From Neorhizobium alkalisoli (GTDB lineage: Bacteria; Pseudomonadota; Alphaproteobacteria; Rhizobiales; Rhizobiaceae), in assembly GCF_002968635.1 (NCBI RefSeq), contig NZ_PVBN01000001.1, forward strand, positions 682,001 through 746,000: a DNA stretch of 64,000 nucleotides. The letters are read 5' to 3'. How positions within the stretch are numbered: the stretch's first letter is position 1; every line of letters begins with the position of its first letter. Both the position numbers and the translations under genes were made by a program. Shown in pieces: positions 56,363 to 64,000 of the stretch. The notes under the pieces were generated by a model. The model made no database searches and was not told the DNA's origin. It saw only the letters and a program-made list of their open reading frames with translations.

Positions 56363-56995
56363 CTAGCTCCGCTGCAGCGCCAGATGGGCGCCGAGACCGA
56401 CGAGGAGCGCGCCGCCGGCCCGTTGCATCAGCCGCTGCGCGCCACTCGAGCGCCTCAGCCGGGTGATCACCGCGCCTGCCAGCAGGACGCAGACGATGTC
56501 TGCCGAGGAGAACATCAGGTTGACGATCGTGCCGAGAATGACGAACTGCAGCCAGACCGGGAAGGCTGCGGATGCATCGATGAACTGCGGCAGGAAGGCG
56601 AGAAAGAAGATCGCCGTCTTCGGATTCAGCACCTCGACCGTAATGCTTTCGAAAAATGCCCGCCGGCCGGATTTTTGCGCAATCTCCGGAAGTTCGGCAT
56701 CGCCTGCCGCCTTGGCGCGGAAGAGCGAGATGCCGAGCCAGACAAGATAGGCTGCACCGGCAAACTTCACCGCCATATAGAGCATCGGCACCGCGTGAAA
56801 AAGCACCGAAAGCCCGGCGGCGGCGGCGAACACATGGGCATAACCGCCGATATGGATGCCGATCGACGCCATCAGTCCCGACCAGCGGCCGCCAGCCAGT
56901 GTCTGGGCCGCGGCATAAAGCATGGCGGGGCCGGGGATGTAGGCAAACACCGCGGTGGTCGCGAGGAAAGCGATAAACAGCTCGGTCGAAGGCAT
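56363..56995 (-). CDS. LysE family exporter
   Basis: A 210-residue six-helix exporter of the LysE/RhtB family. N-terminal YIPGPAMLYAAAQTLAGGR matches the PGP signature, and VEVLNPKTAIFFLAFLPQFID is the middle motif. It shares only family-level similarity with the 39338 gene. Substrate unknown. It is 82 bp downstream of the MarR gene on the same strand, so the two may be linked. Confidence 0.92.
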   Translation of the reverse strand: MPSTELFIAFLATTAVFAYIPGPAMLYAAAQTLAGGRWSGLMASIGIHIGGYAHVFAAAAGLSVLFHAVPMLYMAVKFAGAAYLVWLGISLFRAKAAGDAELPEIAQKSGRRAFFESITVEVLNPKTAIFFLAFLPQFIDASAAFPVWLQFVILGTIVNLMFSSADIVCVLLAGAVITRLRRSSGAQRLMQRAGGALLVGLGAHLALQRS

Positions 56996-57077
56996 ATGCG
57001 GCTCCTTGGGGTCACCGAGGCATCATTGCAGCAGCTTGCGCCTGGCTGCAAGCCGCTCGAGGGGAGCGGTTTCCGCC

Positions 57078-57620
57078 TCAGTTTTCCTCGATCTTTTCCG
57101 CTCGCGCGGCGAGATGTGCCTCGACCGTCAGGTTCAGCTCCCGCAGCAGCGCGGAAATCTGCCGTTTCTTCTCCGGATCGAACGAGGCGATGGCATCGGC
57201 TTCGTTGGCCATGTCCCGCCGGAATGCGGCTTCGGCCCGGCGAAGGCCTTCATCGGTGAGCTGGACCGCAAGACTGCGCCCATCATTTTCCGAAGGTACG
57301 CGCTTGACGAGGCCCGCCTTTTCCAGCCGCGCCAGCCTGTGTGTCAGGCTGCCCGAGGCGATCATCAGCGAGCGATAGAGTTCGGTGGGCGTCAGCCGGT
57401 AGGGCGGGCCTGAGCGTCTAAGTGTCGCCACCACGTCGAACTCGCCGCGGTCGAGCCCGAAGGAGGCGAATGTCGCCTCGATGGAGGGCGTCACCAGCCG
57501 CGACAGCCGGTAGATGCGGCCGAGGATCTCCATCGGTTCCGTACTCAGATCCGGCAGTTCCTTTTCCCATTGGGCGCGTGCCCGGTCGATGTGATCCTGC
57601 GGTTTTGCTTCGCGGCTCAT
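57078..57620 (-). CDS. MarR family transcriptional regulator
   Basis: A 180-residue MarR-type regulator. The winged helix is ATLRRSGPPYRLTPTELYRSLMIASGSLTHRLARLEKAGLVKRVPSENDGRSLAVQLT. Starts at 57632 and 57620 are both plausible; 57620 is used because GGAAA lies upstream. It is divergent from an EamA transporter, and two near-identical 18-bp palindromes lie between them, so it very likely represses both genes. Confidence 0.93.
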   Translation of the reverse strand: MSREAKPQDHIDRARAQWEKELPDLSTEPMEILGRIYRLSRLVTPSIEATFASFGLDRGEFDVVATLRRSGPPYRLTPTELYRSLMIASGSLTHRLARLEKAGLVKRVPSENDGRSLAVQLTDEGLRRAEAAFRRDMANEADAIASFDPEKKRQISALLRELNLTVEAHLAARAEKIEEN

Positions 57621-57645
57621 GCGGCTTTCCATGCTGTTTCAAAAC

Positions 57646-57694
57646 TATCTTGACATGAAGATAAATAATGTGCAAATATCTTCACATGAAGATA
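57646..57694. promoter_or_regulatory. Twin 18-bp MarR operators
   Basis: TATCTTGACATGAAGATA (57646-57663) and TATCTTCACATGAAGATA (57677-57694) differ by one base. Their centres are 31 bp apart, about three helical turns. Each is an inverted repeat with a CA centre. They fill the gap between the divergent marR and eamA genes. Confidence 0.85.
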
Positions 57695-57708
57695 AATGGG
57701 AGGCCGCA

Positions 57709-58644
57709 ATGACCCTGCATGCCCTACGGAAGTCTTTCGCCGTGCCGTTGATCGTGCAGATGCTCGTCTGCTCCTTTCTGTGGGCAAGCGCCTTCATCCT
57801 GCTGAAAGTCGCGGGAACCTCGCTTTCGCCGCTGGCACTGACCGCCCTGCGAGGATTGATGGGCGGCGGACTGATCGCAGCCTTCATGGCGGCAACCGGA
57901 CACCAAGTCCTCCCGCGCGGCCGCGAGGTCCGTGACTGGATCATCCTCGGTTTCCTGCAGGGCGTCGTGCCCAACGCGCTGACGGCCTATGCGCTCACCC
58001 AGATCTCGGCCGGCCTGACCTCGATGATCCAGGCTTCCACGCCGCTCATCGTTGCGGTTTTGGCGCAGGCCCTGTTCGCGAGCGAGCGCCTGACGCTCAA
58101 GCTGGCGCTCGGGCTCGCCACCGGTTTCGCCGGAATGGTTCTGCTGATCGGCCCCGCAGCGTTCGGCGCGGATGACATCAGCCTGAACGGCGTTGGCGCC
58201 ATGGTGATCGTGGCGCTCAGCTACGCGCTCGGAAACCTCTATGTACGTGCGATCCCGGACCCGCGGCCGATGCGGCTTGCGCTCGGCCAGCAACTCTTTT
58301 CCGGCCTGCCGACCTTTGCGGTCGTGGTCTATCTCGGCGGGATGTCGTCCTTCGCGCCGGCGCTCGATGCGGCGGTCATCCTGCTGGTGCTCGGCGTCTT
58401 CGGAACCGCCTTGCCGATCGTCCTCTATATGAACATCCTGAAAAAGGCCGGTCCCACCGTCGGTTCGATGAACGGTTATTTCCTGCCGCTCTGGACGATC
58501 CTGCTCGGTTTCGTCCTGCTTGGCGAACCGGTGAGCCTGCGCGAAATCGCCGCTACGGCCATCGTGCTGGCAGGCGTTGCGATCGTATCGCTGAAGGGCG
58601 CTTCGTTCCGCTTCCCGCGGCTGCGGCCAAGTTCCTACCCGTGA
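57709..58644 (+). CDS. EamA/DMT family transporter
   Basis: A 311-residue ten-helix transporter made of two EamA repeats. The first repeat contains LVCSFLWASAFILLKVAGTSLSPLALTALRGLMGG; the second ends in LPLWTILLGFVLLGEPVSLREIAATAIVLAGVAIVSL. Export of metabolites is typical; substrate unknown. The ATG at 57709 follows GGGAGG. It is under the divergent MarR with twin operators. Its 3' end overlaps the convergent TetR gene by 10 bp. Confidence 0.93.
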   Translation: MTLHALRKSFAVPLIVQMLVCSFLWASAFILLKVAGTSLSPLALTALRGLMGGGLIAAFMAATGHQVLPRGREVRDWIILGFLQGVVPNALTAYALTQISAGLTSMIQASTPLIVAVLAQALFASERLTLKLALGLATGFAGMVLLIGPAAFGADDISLNGVGAMVIVALSYALGNLYVRAIPDPRPMRLALGQQLFSGLPTFAVVVYLGGMSSFAPALDAAVILLVLGVFGTALPIVLYMNILKKAGPTVGSMNGYFLPLWTILLGFVLLGEPVSLREIAATAIVLAGVAIVSLKGASFRFPRLRPSSYP

Positions 58645-59204
58645 GACAGGCGCATCGCCGCCAGAAACGCCTCCAGGCTTTTGCGCACATGCGCGTCGAT
58701 CGTTCCGGTCGGGTTGAACCCCCACCAGAGAAGGCTGCCCTGCCATTGGGACGCCATCAGCATACCGATATTGTCAGGCGTGCCGGCCTTCTCTGAAAAG
58801 CAATCGGTTATGGCGCTGGAAAGCCGCTCGCCCCAGGCGGTGCCGCGCTCCCGCAGCAGAGGATCGCGAAAATCCTCGCGCAGCATCAGCAGTCCTTCCG
58901 CATAGGCTTCGATGCCGCCATAATCGCCGGACAGCGCGACGAGAATATCCACCGCGCCCCCGGGCGTCCTGGGCGCTGCCGAGATGGCCGCTTCCGTCTT
59001 GGCATCGAGCTCGTCCCAGGCATGCAGCAAGGCTGCTCGGGCAAGTTCTTCCTTGTTGCGGAACCGCTGCACCAGCGTCGAAGGCGAAAGGCCGGAGGCC
59101 GTGGAAAGGGAGGCGAAGGTAAGCGCGTCCGGGCCCTTTTCGTGCATCAGTTTCAGCGCCGCCTTCAGCACATCGCCATCCGGCATGGTTTTTGGTCTCG
59201 GCAT
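58635..59204 (-). CDS. TetR family transcriptional regulator
   Basis: A 189-residue TetR regulator. The N-terminal HTH reads VLKAALKLMHEKGPDALTFASLSTASGLSPSTLVQRFRNKEELARAAL; the rest is the helical ligand-binding domain. It is divergent from an SDR gene, with an ATAAACGTTTAT palindrome in the gap. The SDR gene and the regulator itself are the likely targets. It overlaps the end of the EamA gene. Confidence 0.93.
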   Translation of the reverse strand: MPRPKTMPDGDVLKAALKLMHEKGPDALTFASLSTASGLSPSTLVQRFRNKEELARAALLHAWDELDAKTEAAISAAPRTPGGAVDILVALSGDYGGIEAYAEGLLMLREDFRDPLLRERGTAWGERLSSAITDCFSEKAGTPDNIGMLMASQWQGSLLWWGFNPTGTIDAHVRKSLEAFLAAMRLSHG

Positions 59205-59227
59205 CTTGCCTCGCGAATAATAAACGA

Positions 59228-59239
59228 ATAAACGTTTAT
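59228..59239. promoter_or_regulatory. Candidate TetR operator
   Basis: A perfect 12-bp palindrome ATAAACGTTTAT lies between the divergent TetR and SDR genes, next to a direct repeat AATAAACG. Confidence 0.6.
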
Positions 59240-59300
59240 ATATTGAAATTGCCCTTGAAGCCAGTTCTAGCTGTGCGGAATGCGAAGGGAAGGAGGTCCC

Positions 59301-60227
59301 ATGTCGGATTTAGGAAAAAAACCGCTGACCGGGAAGATCGCGCTGGTGGCGGGTGCCACGCGAGGCGCGGGCAGGGGGATTGCGGTCGAGCTCGGTGCCG
59401 CCGGCGCGACGGTCTATTGCACCGGCCGCTCGACGCGCGGAAAGCGCTCCGAATATGATCGGCCCGAGACGATCGAGGAGACGGCAGCATTGGTGACCGA
59501 AGCGGGCGGCACCGGCATAGCCGTCGCTGTCGATCATCTCGTCGCGGAGGATGTGGCGGTTCTGGTCGAGCGTATCCGCAGCGAACAGGGCGGGCTCGAT
59601 ATCCTCGTCAACGACATCTGGGGCGGCGAGCGTCTGTTCGAATGGGACAAGGCGGTCTGGGAGCATGATCTGCAGAATGGCCTTCGCCTGCTCCGGCTGG
59701 CGATCGATACCCATCTGATCACCGCCCATCATGCGCTGAAGCTGATGATCGAAAGGCCGGGCGGGCTGCTGGTGGAAGTCACCGACGGCACGGCGGAATA
59801 CAATGCCGATCACTACCGACTGTCGCCCTTCTACGACCTTGCCAAAACCTCGGCGACGCGGATGGCCTGGGCGCATGCGAAGGATCTCGAAAAGCACGGC
59901 TGCATGGCGGTCTCGATCACGCCCGGCTGGCTGCGGTCTGAAATGATGCTGGAGGCATACGAGGTCAGCGAGGCGAACTGGCGCGACGCGACCAGGATCC
60001 AGCCGCATTTCTGCATCTCCGAGACGCCGCATTTCATCGGCCGGGCGATCGCCTCGCTGGCCGCCGATCCGGGCCGCGCGAGATGGAACGGCCAGTCGCT
60101 CTCGAGCGGCGGGCTCGCTAAGGTCTATCAGTTCGATGATATCGACGGCTCGCGGCCGGATTGCTGGCGCTACCTGAAAGAGGTTCAGGAAGCGGGCAAG
60201 CCGGCCGACGCCACGGGTTATCGCTGA
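59301..60227 (+). CDS. SDR family oxidoreductase (DHRS1-like)
   Basis: A 308-residue short-chain dehydrogenase/reductase. The cofactor motif GATRGAGRGIA is near the N-terminus. NDIWGGE replaces the usual NNAG, and the active-site pattern is YRLSPFYDLAKTS, with YxxxK shape (YDLAK). The long form with a C-terminal extension resembles DHRS1 proteins. Substrate unknown. The ATG at 59301 follows AAGGAGG. It is divergent from the TetR gene. Confidence 0.91.
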   Translation: MSDLGKKPLTGKIALVAGATRGAGRGIAVELGAAGATVYCTGRSTRGKRSEYDRPETIEETAALVTEAGGTGIAVAVDHLVAEDVAVLVERIRSEQGGLDILVNDIWGGERLFEWDKAVWEHDLQNGLRLLRLAIDTHLITAHHALKLMIERPGGLLVEVTDGTAEYNADHYRLSPFYDLAKTSATRMAWAHAKDLEKHGCMAVSITPGWLRSEMMLEAYEVSEANWRDATRIQPHFCISETPHFIGRAIASLAADPGRARWNGQSLSSGGLAKVYQFDDIDGSRPDCWRYLKEVQEAGKPADATGYR

Positions 60228-60854
60228 TCAGCCGCCCATCGCCGCCCGCCCCATCGCCAACCGTTCGACCTCGTCACGCAGGTCGAGCGTGATCAGGGTG
60301 CCGTCGCGGATGCCGCGTTTCAGCGTATCCTTCCGCGCCGGCTCGACCCGGATATCGCCCGCCTCGAAAAGCACCTGCAGCCGGCTGCGGGAAAGCGGCA
60401 GTTCCGCCGCCAGCAGCCGGTCGAGCCGCAGGCCGAAGGGATAGGGCAGGGCAAGCGTGATCCCGATCCGCCGCCAGTCCGCGTCGTGGCGCAGGACCTT
60501 CCTGCCCATGCCGATGTCCCCGCTTTCCTCGATGCGGCCTGCGCAGGCCTTCAGCCCTTCCTGATCGAATTCGAGGCCCGCCACATAGCCGGGCGCGCTC
60601 GCCTGCAGCGCTTCCAGCAGAGCCGGATCTAGCGAGCGGACGGATTGCCGTTCGAAGATCGGCCGGTTCCAGGTGCCGTCGCAATCGACGCATTTGTAGA
60701 TGAGCCAGGCGTCGAGCTGTTTGCCGTTGGCGTTGAGGCGGGTCCGCCCGCTGGAGCGGAAGGGTCTCGTGTCGCCGCAGGAACTGCAGCGGAGTATCGC
60801 TTGGGGTGGAGTTTTGGGGGTGAGGGTCCATTCAACATGAAGGATGTCGCACAT
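60228..60854 (-). CDS. DUF1062 protein with zinc ribbon and S4-like C-terminus
   Basis: A 208-residue DUF1062 protein. Two Cys pairs (Cys23/Cys26 in LRCSSCG and Cys55/Cys58 in YKCVDCDG) form a zinc ribbon. The C-terminal segment LRLDRLLAAELPLSRSRLQVLFEAGDIRV (142-170) closely resembles the S4 RNA-binding domain of ribosomal S4, pseudouridine synthases and Hsp15. RNA binding is therefore plausible. Its start at 60854 is fixed by MCDILHVEWTL. No direct experimental role is known. Confidence 0.9.
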   Translation of the reverse strand: MCDILHVEWTLTPKTPPQAILRCSSCGDTRPFRSSGRTRLNANGKQLDAWLIYKCVDCDGTWNRPIFERQSVRSLDPALLEALQASAPGYVAGLEFDQEGLKACAGRIEESGDIGMGRKVLRHDADWRRIGITLALPYPFGLRLDRLLAAELPLSRSRLQVLFEAGDIRVEPARKDTLKRGIRDGTLITLDLRDEVERLAMGRAAMGG

Positions 60855-61199
60855 GCCGTTTTGATCTTCCGGTCAGGAAGTTCATGCGGAACGGCGGTCG
60901 AGAAGCCCTCTTGCGGGCGCGGCGTGGCGATGGTCCGGACTTATGGAGAAGAAAGCGTCGGGCGTCTCAGGGCGGCTTTCGAGCAGCACTGGCAGATCAA
61001 TGCCAAACCGGTCTCAAGCCGCCACCCCGATGAACAGAATTACCCACGCGGCGGCGATCGGCCTGCCCGCATGGAAGGGTGAAACTGTCGAGACCGGGAA
61101 TTACTTAGGCAAAATGAACCTCAAAAGCCGACGCTCTTCGGTTGCAATCGATAACAGACGGCACGGAAAAGTCAAAGCGGGCGATCTTTTCCGCGAGCA
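60855..61199. other. 345-bp stretch without a supported gene
   Basis: No strong start, ribosome-binding site or family match was found. One plus-strand frame contains RLRAAFEQHWQINAKPVS, which could be a fragment of a secreted protein; I do not call it. No repeat or hairpin stands out. Confidence 0.5.
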
Positions 61200-61919
61200 T
61201 CATTCGTCCGTCATGGGGCTGAACTCCATGCCGTCGCCGACCTGTTCCAGCGTCACCGTCGATGGCCCGGGCAACTTCAACTTTTTCGTTTTCGTGGCGT
61301 CGTTCCGGATATTGCCCGTGATCACCCTGAGGCTTCGGGTCCCGTAATCCGCAATGATCCGTTTGGTGTCGCCCTTGGCCCGATGGGTATAGTCGTGGTC
61401 GAACCGGGAAAGGACGAAATCGTCCTTTCTCCATTTGAAGGAATAGGTCTTGTCCCACATGCCCCAGCCGCCGGCCGTCGCGAAATAATGCAAGGAAATG
61501 GTAAGCGTACCCCGCTTGATGGTCAGGGCGCCGGAAGCGGCGTCGAAATAGTCTTCGACGAAGCTGCTGGTGGCGCGCGGGATCAGCTGATGATTGGCGG
61601 TAATCCGCTGATAGCCTTTGCGGGCTCCGAAAGCGACCACCAGCATACGCGGGCCGACAAGCGGCTCGCCGGTTGGGTCGAGATCCGGCTTTTCCGATTG
61701 AAGGACGAGCGCCAGATCGGCCCGCTTGTCGCCATCGAGATCGCCGGATGCTTCCGCCTCCAGGGTCCATCCGGCAGGAACCAGTTCCGCGCGTGTTGCG
61801 ACAGCGGCGGGAAGGCTGGGATAATCGACGGGCGGCAGGCCGTCGTCCTCCGCCGATGCTGCGTCGATCCCCGCAACCGCAATTGCGACAGCAAGTAATG
61901 CCGGGAGAATGAAGCGCAT
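61200..61919 (-). CDS. Secreted FG-GAP/VCBS-like protein
   Basis: A 239-residue exported protein. The signal peptide is [23 protein letters not shown]. Near the start of the mature part, [20 protein letters not shown] matches the FG-GAP/VCBS pattern DxDGDxxxD that binds Ca2+. The rest is beta-rich, ending [22 protein letters not shown] and a C-terminal polar tail. Function unknown. The ATG at 61919 follows AAGGGGG. Confidence 0.85.
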   Translation of the reverse strand: MRFILPALLAVAIAVAGIDAASAEDDGLPPVDYPSLPAAVATRAELVPAGWTLEAEASGDLDGDKRADLALVLQSEKPDLDPTGEPLVGPRMLVVAFGARKGYQRITANHQLIPRATSSFVEDYFDAASGALTIKRGTLTISLHYFATAGGWGMWDKTYSFKWRKDDFVLSRFDHDYTHRAKGDTKRIIADYGTRSLRVITGNIRNDATKTKKLKLPGPSTVTLEQVGDGMEFSPMTDE

Positions 61920-62112
61920 CCGGGACCCCCTTGGTTTGCATAGTCCCCGCAGCCTGTCGCGGATGGCGCGCGGCAAGCCGGGGCAAAGCTACGGTATACG
62001 CTCGCGCCAGCTAAGAAAGCCACCGCCGCGATATTCTTCGCGAATGGGCTTAATTCTCGATGACCTCCTCCTATGTGAGGGGGAGAGAGCAAATAGCGGG
62101 AGGACATCGACC

Positions 62113-62523
62113 ATGGACATCAAGCGCAGCGGTTCGCAGCCGTCCAAGAAACAGCCAGGGGACTATTTCACCGGCGCGGTCCGCCTCGATCCGCTCAACG
62201 AAGCGCAGGCGCCCGCCCGTGTTGTCGCGGCATCCGTCACCTTCGAGCCCGGCGCCCGCACCAACTGGCACACCCATCCGCTCGGCCAGACGCTGGTCGT
62301 CACCGCCGGCTGCGGCCTGGCGCAGGTCTGGGGTGAGCCGATCCGGACGATCCGCCCCGGCGACGTCATCTGGTTCCCGCCGGGCGAAAAACACTGGCAC
62401 GGGGCAACGGCGACCACCGCCATGACCCATATCGCCATCCAGGAGGCCCTCGACGGCAAGACGGCGGAATGGCTGGAGCCGGTCGCCGACGATCAGTATT
62501 CCGGCGATGTCGCGAAGGACTGA
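62113..62523 (+). CDS. Cupin domain protein
   Basis: A 136-residue small cupin. Motif 1 is [22 protein letters not shown] with two His; motif 2 is [17 protein letters not shown] with the final His. The metal ligands are thus present. The family holds oxygenases, isomerases and carboxymuconolactone-decarboxylase-type associates. The ATG at 62113 follows GGGAGG. It converges with the GFA gene, 2 bp from its stop codon. Confidence 0.92.
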   Translation: MDIKRSGSQPSKKQPGDYFTGAVRLDPLNEAQAPARVVAASVTFEPGARTNWHTHPLGQTLVVTAGCGLAQVWGEPIRTIRPGDVIWFPPGEKHWHGATATTAMTHIAIQEALDGKTAEWLEPVADDQYSGDVAKD

Positions 62524-62525
62524 GG

Positions 62526-62951
62526 TCAGTCCTTCTGATCGATCGCTTCGTCGAGCCCGTACCAGCCGTGTTTGCGCCTGGCCCAGAAGAGGGCTGCGGG
62601 CGGCGCGAAATCGGGATCGCCGAAGCAGCCGACGGAAACCACGAGCGCTCCCGGCATCACTTCCGCCTCCATGTAGAGCAGCGTCCCGCAGGTCGGGCAG
62701 AAGATCTGGTCCATCCAGTGGCCCTTGTCGGTCATGCGCCGGAAACGTCGGCGTTCGCCCACGTCCTCGACCACAGCCTCGACATTGAACCGCGCCCGAT
62801 AGGCGAAGGCGGTGCCGGTCGCGCGCTGGCATTCGAGGCAGGCGCAGGCATAGACCCGAAGCGGTTCGCCGCGAAATGAGAGCCGCAAGCCGCCGCAGGA
62901 GCAGCCTGCGGTGCGGGTGTCCGCACGGTCCGAGGCCCGGTCGCCGGTCAC
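62526..62951 (-). CDS. GFA family protein (glutathione-dependent formaldehyde-activating fold)
   Basis: A 141-residue GFA/Mss4-like protein. Cysteines in TAGCSCGGL (C17, C19), ACACLECQ (C36, C38, C41) and FCPTCG form the zinc-binding site. It begins with GTG at 62951, overlapping the stop of the oxidoreductase gene by 4 bp (GTGA), so they are translationally coupled. A role in formaldehyde or glutathione chemistry is not proven for this branch. Confidence 0.9.
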   Translation of the reverse strand: MTGDRASDRADTRTAGCSCGGLRLSFRGEPLRVYACACLECQRATGTAFAYRARFNVEAVVEDVGERRRFRRMTDKGHWMDQIFCPTCGTLLYMEAEVMPGALVVSVGCFGDPDFAPPAALFWARRKHGWYGLDEAIDQKD

Positions 62952-63826
62952 GCCGGGACCATGAAGCGGGCGAGCATCGCAAAATCGTCGTCCTGGTGGC
63001 CCTTGGCGATCGCCGTCTCCAACAGACTTCCGAACGCATCGGAGATTGCGGGATTGATGCCGCGCTCCCGCACGATCTCGCGCAGATGGTGGAAGGCCGC
63101 GCTATGGGCGGCGATGCTCGCGAAGGTGTCTTCGTCGCCGTGGTCGCGGCCGTCACGAACGCGCTGCATGAGGTCCTGCGTCGCCGCGTCGATGACCGGC
63201 TGGCTCTGCTTCAGGAAGTTCGCATAGGTGTCTGCGTCGATATTTTCGGCACGGGTCACGGCGAGCGCCTGAAGCGCGCCAAACAGCGTGCCCCACATCT
63301 GCGCGAGAAGCGCGCTGTCGAGTGCCGAGGCCGTGCCGAAATCCTCGCCCACGAAGGCGGACTTGCCGCCGAGCGCCATAAACAAAGCCGCATGCTTTTC
63401 GAAATGCGGTCGCGAGCCGCTGTAAAGGACCAGCGTTTCCGGATCCCCGATCATGTTCGGCGTGGTCATGATGGCGCCGTCGAGATAGGCGATCCCTTGC
63501 CTCACGGCCCACTGGCCCGTCTCGCGGCCCGTCTTCGGCGAACCGGATGTGAGCTGCACCAGAAGCTTGCCCTTCAGCACCTCCGTCACCGCAGGCCGGC
63601 GCAGCTGCGCATCGGAGGCGGCATAGTCGAGCAGGTTGACGATTGCGATGTCGGCTCCGCCGATCGCCTCTTCCGGCGTCGCCTTCGCTGTCGCGCCGAA
63701 GGCCGCGAGCGCTTCGGCCTTTTCGGCCGTCCTGTTCCAGACATGCACGTCATGGCCGTTTTTCAACAATGTCCTGACAAGCGCTGTGCCCATCCGGCCG
63801 GCGCCGAGAAAGCCTATTGTGGTCAT
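62948..63826 (-). CDS. NAD(P)-dependent oxidoreductase, 3-hydroxyisobutyrate dehydrogenase family
   Basis: A 292-residue beta-hydroxyacid-dehydrogenase-type protein. GFLGAGRMGTALVRTL is the Rossmann motif, and VHVWNRTAEKAEAL suits NADP. The substrate-binding TSGSPKTGRE and a C-terminal helical domain follow. The usual catalytic Lys position carries Asp (ASALDSALLAQMW), which places it near imine reductases. The ATG at 63826 is chosen because GGAG lies 9 bp upstream. It is divergent from the HxlR gene. Confidence 0.9.
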   Translation of the reverse strand: MTTIGFLGAGRMGTALVRTLLKNGHDVHVWNRTAEKAEALAAFGATAKATPEEAIGGADIAIVNLLDYAASDAQLRRPAVTEVLKGKLLVQLTSGSPKTGRETGQWAVRQGIAYLDGAIMTTPNMIGDPETLVLYSGSRPHFEKHAALFMALGGKSAFVGEDFGTASALDSALLAQMWGTLFGALQALAVTRAENIDADTYANFLKQSQPVIDAATQDLMQRVRDGRDHGDEDTFASIAAHSAAFHHLREIVRERGINPAISDAFGSLLETAIAKGHQDDDFAMLARFMVPA

Positions 63827-63933
63827 CGGGTCGAACTCCATATTTAACACGCCCTCTGATATGGCTGCCGGCCGGCTGGCGGTAAATTACGTACCTTCGG
63901 GTAAGCGGTTACGTTGAGGTAAGGAGATCAAAG

Positions 63934-64000
63934 ATGAAACGGCTACCGGACGACGATTGCGGCTTTGCGAGCGCCCTCAACGTGATCGGCGGAAAATGGA
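63934..64000 (+). CDS. HxlR family regulator, 5' end only
   Basis: Only 22 codons are visible: MKRLPDDDCGFASALNVIGGKW. The Cys followed by ALNVIGGKW is the N-terminal signature of HxlR/YodB/HypR-type winged-helix regulators, where the Cys can be redox-sensing. AAGGAG precedes the ATG. It is divergent from the oxidoreductase-GFA operon, its probable target. The rest is outside the window. Confidence 0.85.
   Translation, partial: MKRLPDDDCGFASALNVIGGKW

Noticed and set aside
60943-61347. Plus-strand frame running from the gene-free stretch into the FG-GAP-like gene
   Set aside because: No ribosome-binding site, mixed composition, and antisense to the secreted protein gene in its second half.
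1-64000. tRNA, rRNA, insertion sequence or prophage genes
   Set aside because: No cloverleaf with CCA-type ends, rRNA-like sequence, transposase or phage structural gene was recognised on reading both strands; short ncRNAs cannot be excluded without covariance searches.

Overview
The window is high-GC DNA from an alphaproteobacterium, most likely a member of the Rhizobiaceae (Rhizobium/Agrobacterium/Ensifer relatives). I infer this from the family mix (DUF930, DUF1062, DmeR/DmeF, OhrR/Ohr, a cambialistic-looking SodB), from rhizobial-type palindromic intergenic repeats (25212-25381 and 46522-46623), from a CtrA-type site (46935-46950) and from an FNR/FixK-type box (53441-53454). I cannot name a genus from sequence alone. 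No rRNA, tRNA, CRISPR array, insertion sequence or prophage module was seen. Genes are dense on both strands, and many transporters or enzymes sit opposite a dedicated one-component regulator.

Layout. 1-2013: truncated SDR gene, thioredoxin-reductase-like flavoprotein and divergent Rrf2 regulator. 2086-3850: tandem L,D-transpeptidase lipoproteins. 3906-7675: aminoglycoside-phosphotransferase-fold kinase, MFS transporter, ohrR/ohr pair and a second MarR gene. 7727-10338: DUF899, DUF1579 and VOC genes, probably one MarR-controlled unit, then a PhnA-domain protein. 10411-13735: an uncharacterised operon of a 40-residue secreted peptide, a polytopic membrane protein and a periplasmic binding-protein-like protein. 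13874-20268: HerA-like ATPase, YihY/BrkB membrane protein, winged-helix/TPR regulator and a CorA-type transporter. 20427-26746: RTX protein, then a LysR-controlled MFS/aldo-keto reductase operon.

26766-36185: lipase, GST and ChaC (glutathione metabolism), alpha/beta hydrolase, phospholipase D, branched-chain aminotransferase, a toxin-antitoxin pair, a TauE/SafE exporter and sodB. 36275-39970: ADP-ribose/CDP-alcohol diphosphatase-like phosphoesterase, ThuA-like protein, and a YafY regulator facing a LysE exporter. 40142-42182: three periplasmic c-type cytochromes, two of them tandem paralogues. 42241-44392: MazEF-like and TumE/TumA-like toxin-antitoxin pairs. 44457-46521: MerR regulator, small membrane protein and dmeRF metal export.

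46648-53311: a CtrA-site small protein, DUF1697, oligopeptidase B, two overlapping mini-membrane-protein genes, DUF930, an AI-2E family transporter and a VOC dioxygenase. 53508-55046: universal stress protein and DksA-like protein behind an FNR/FixK-type box, then hemolysin III. 55242-64000: GNAT, ParDE, LysE exporter, MarR/EamA pair with twin operators, TetR/SDR pair, DUF1062, secreted repeat-like protein, cupin, GFA and NADP-oxidoreductase genes, and the start of a HxlR regulator.

The common theme is stress, detoxification and export, with regulator-target pairs whose operators can often be read directly. The least explained locus is 10411-13814.
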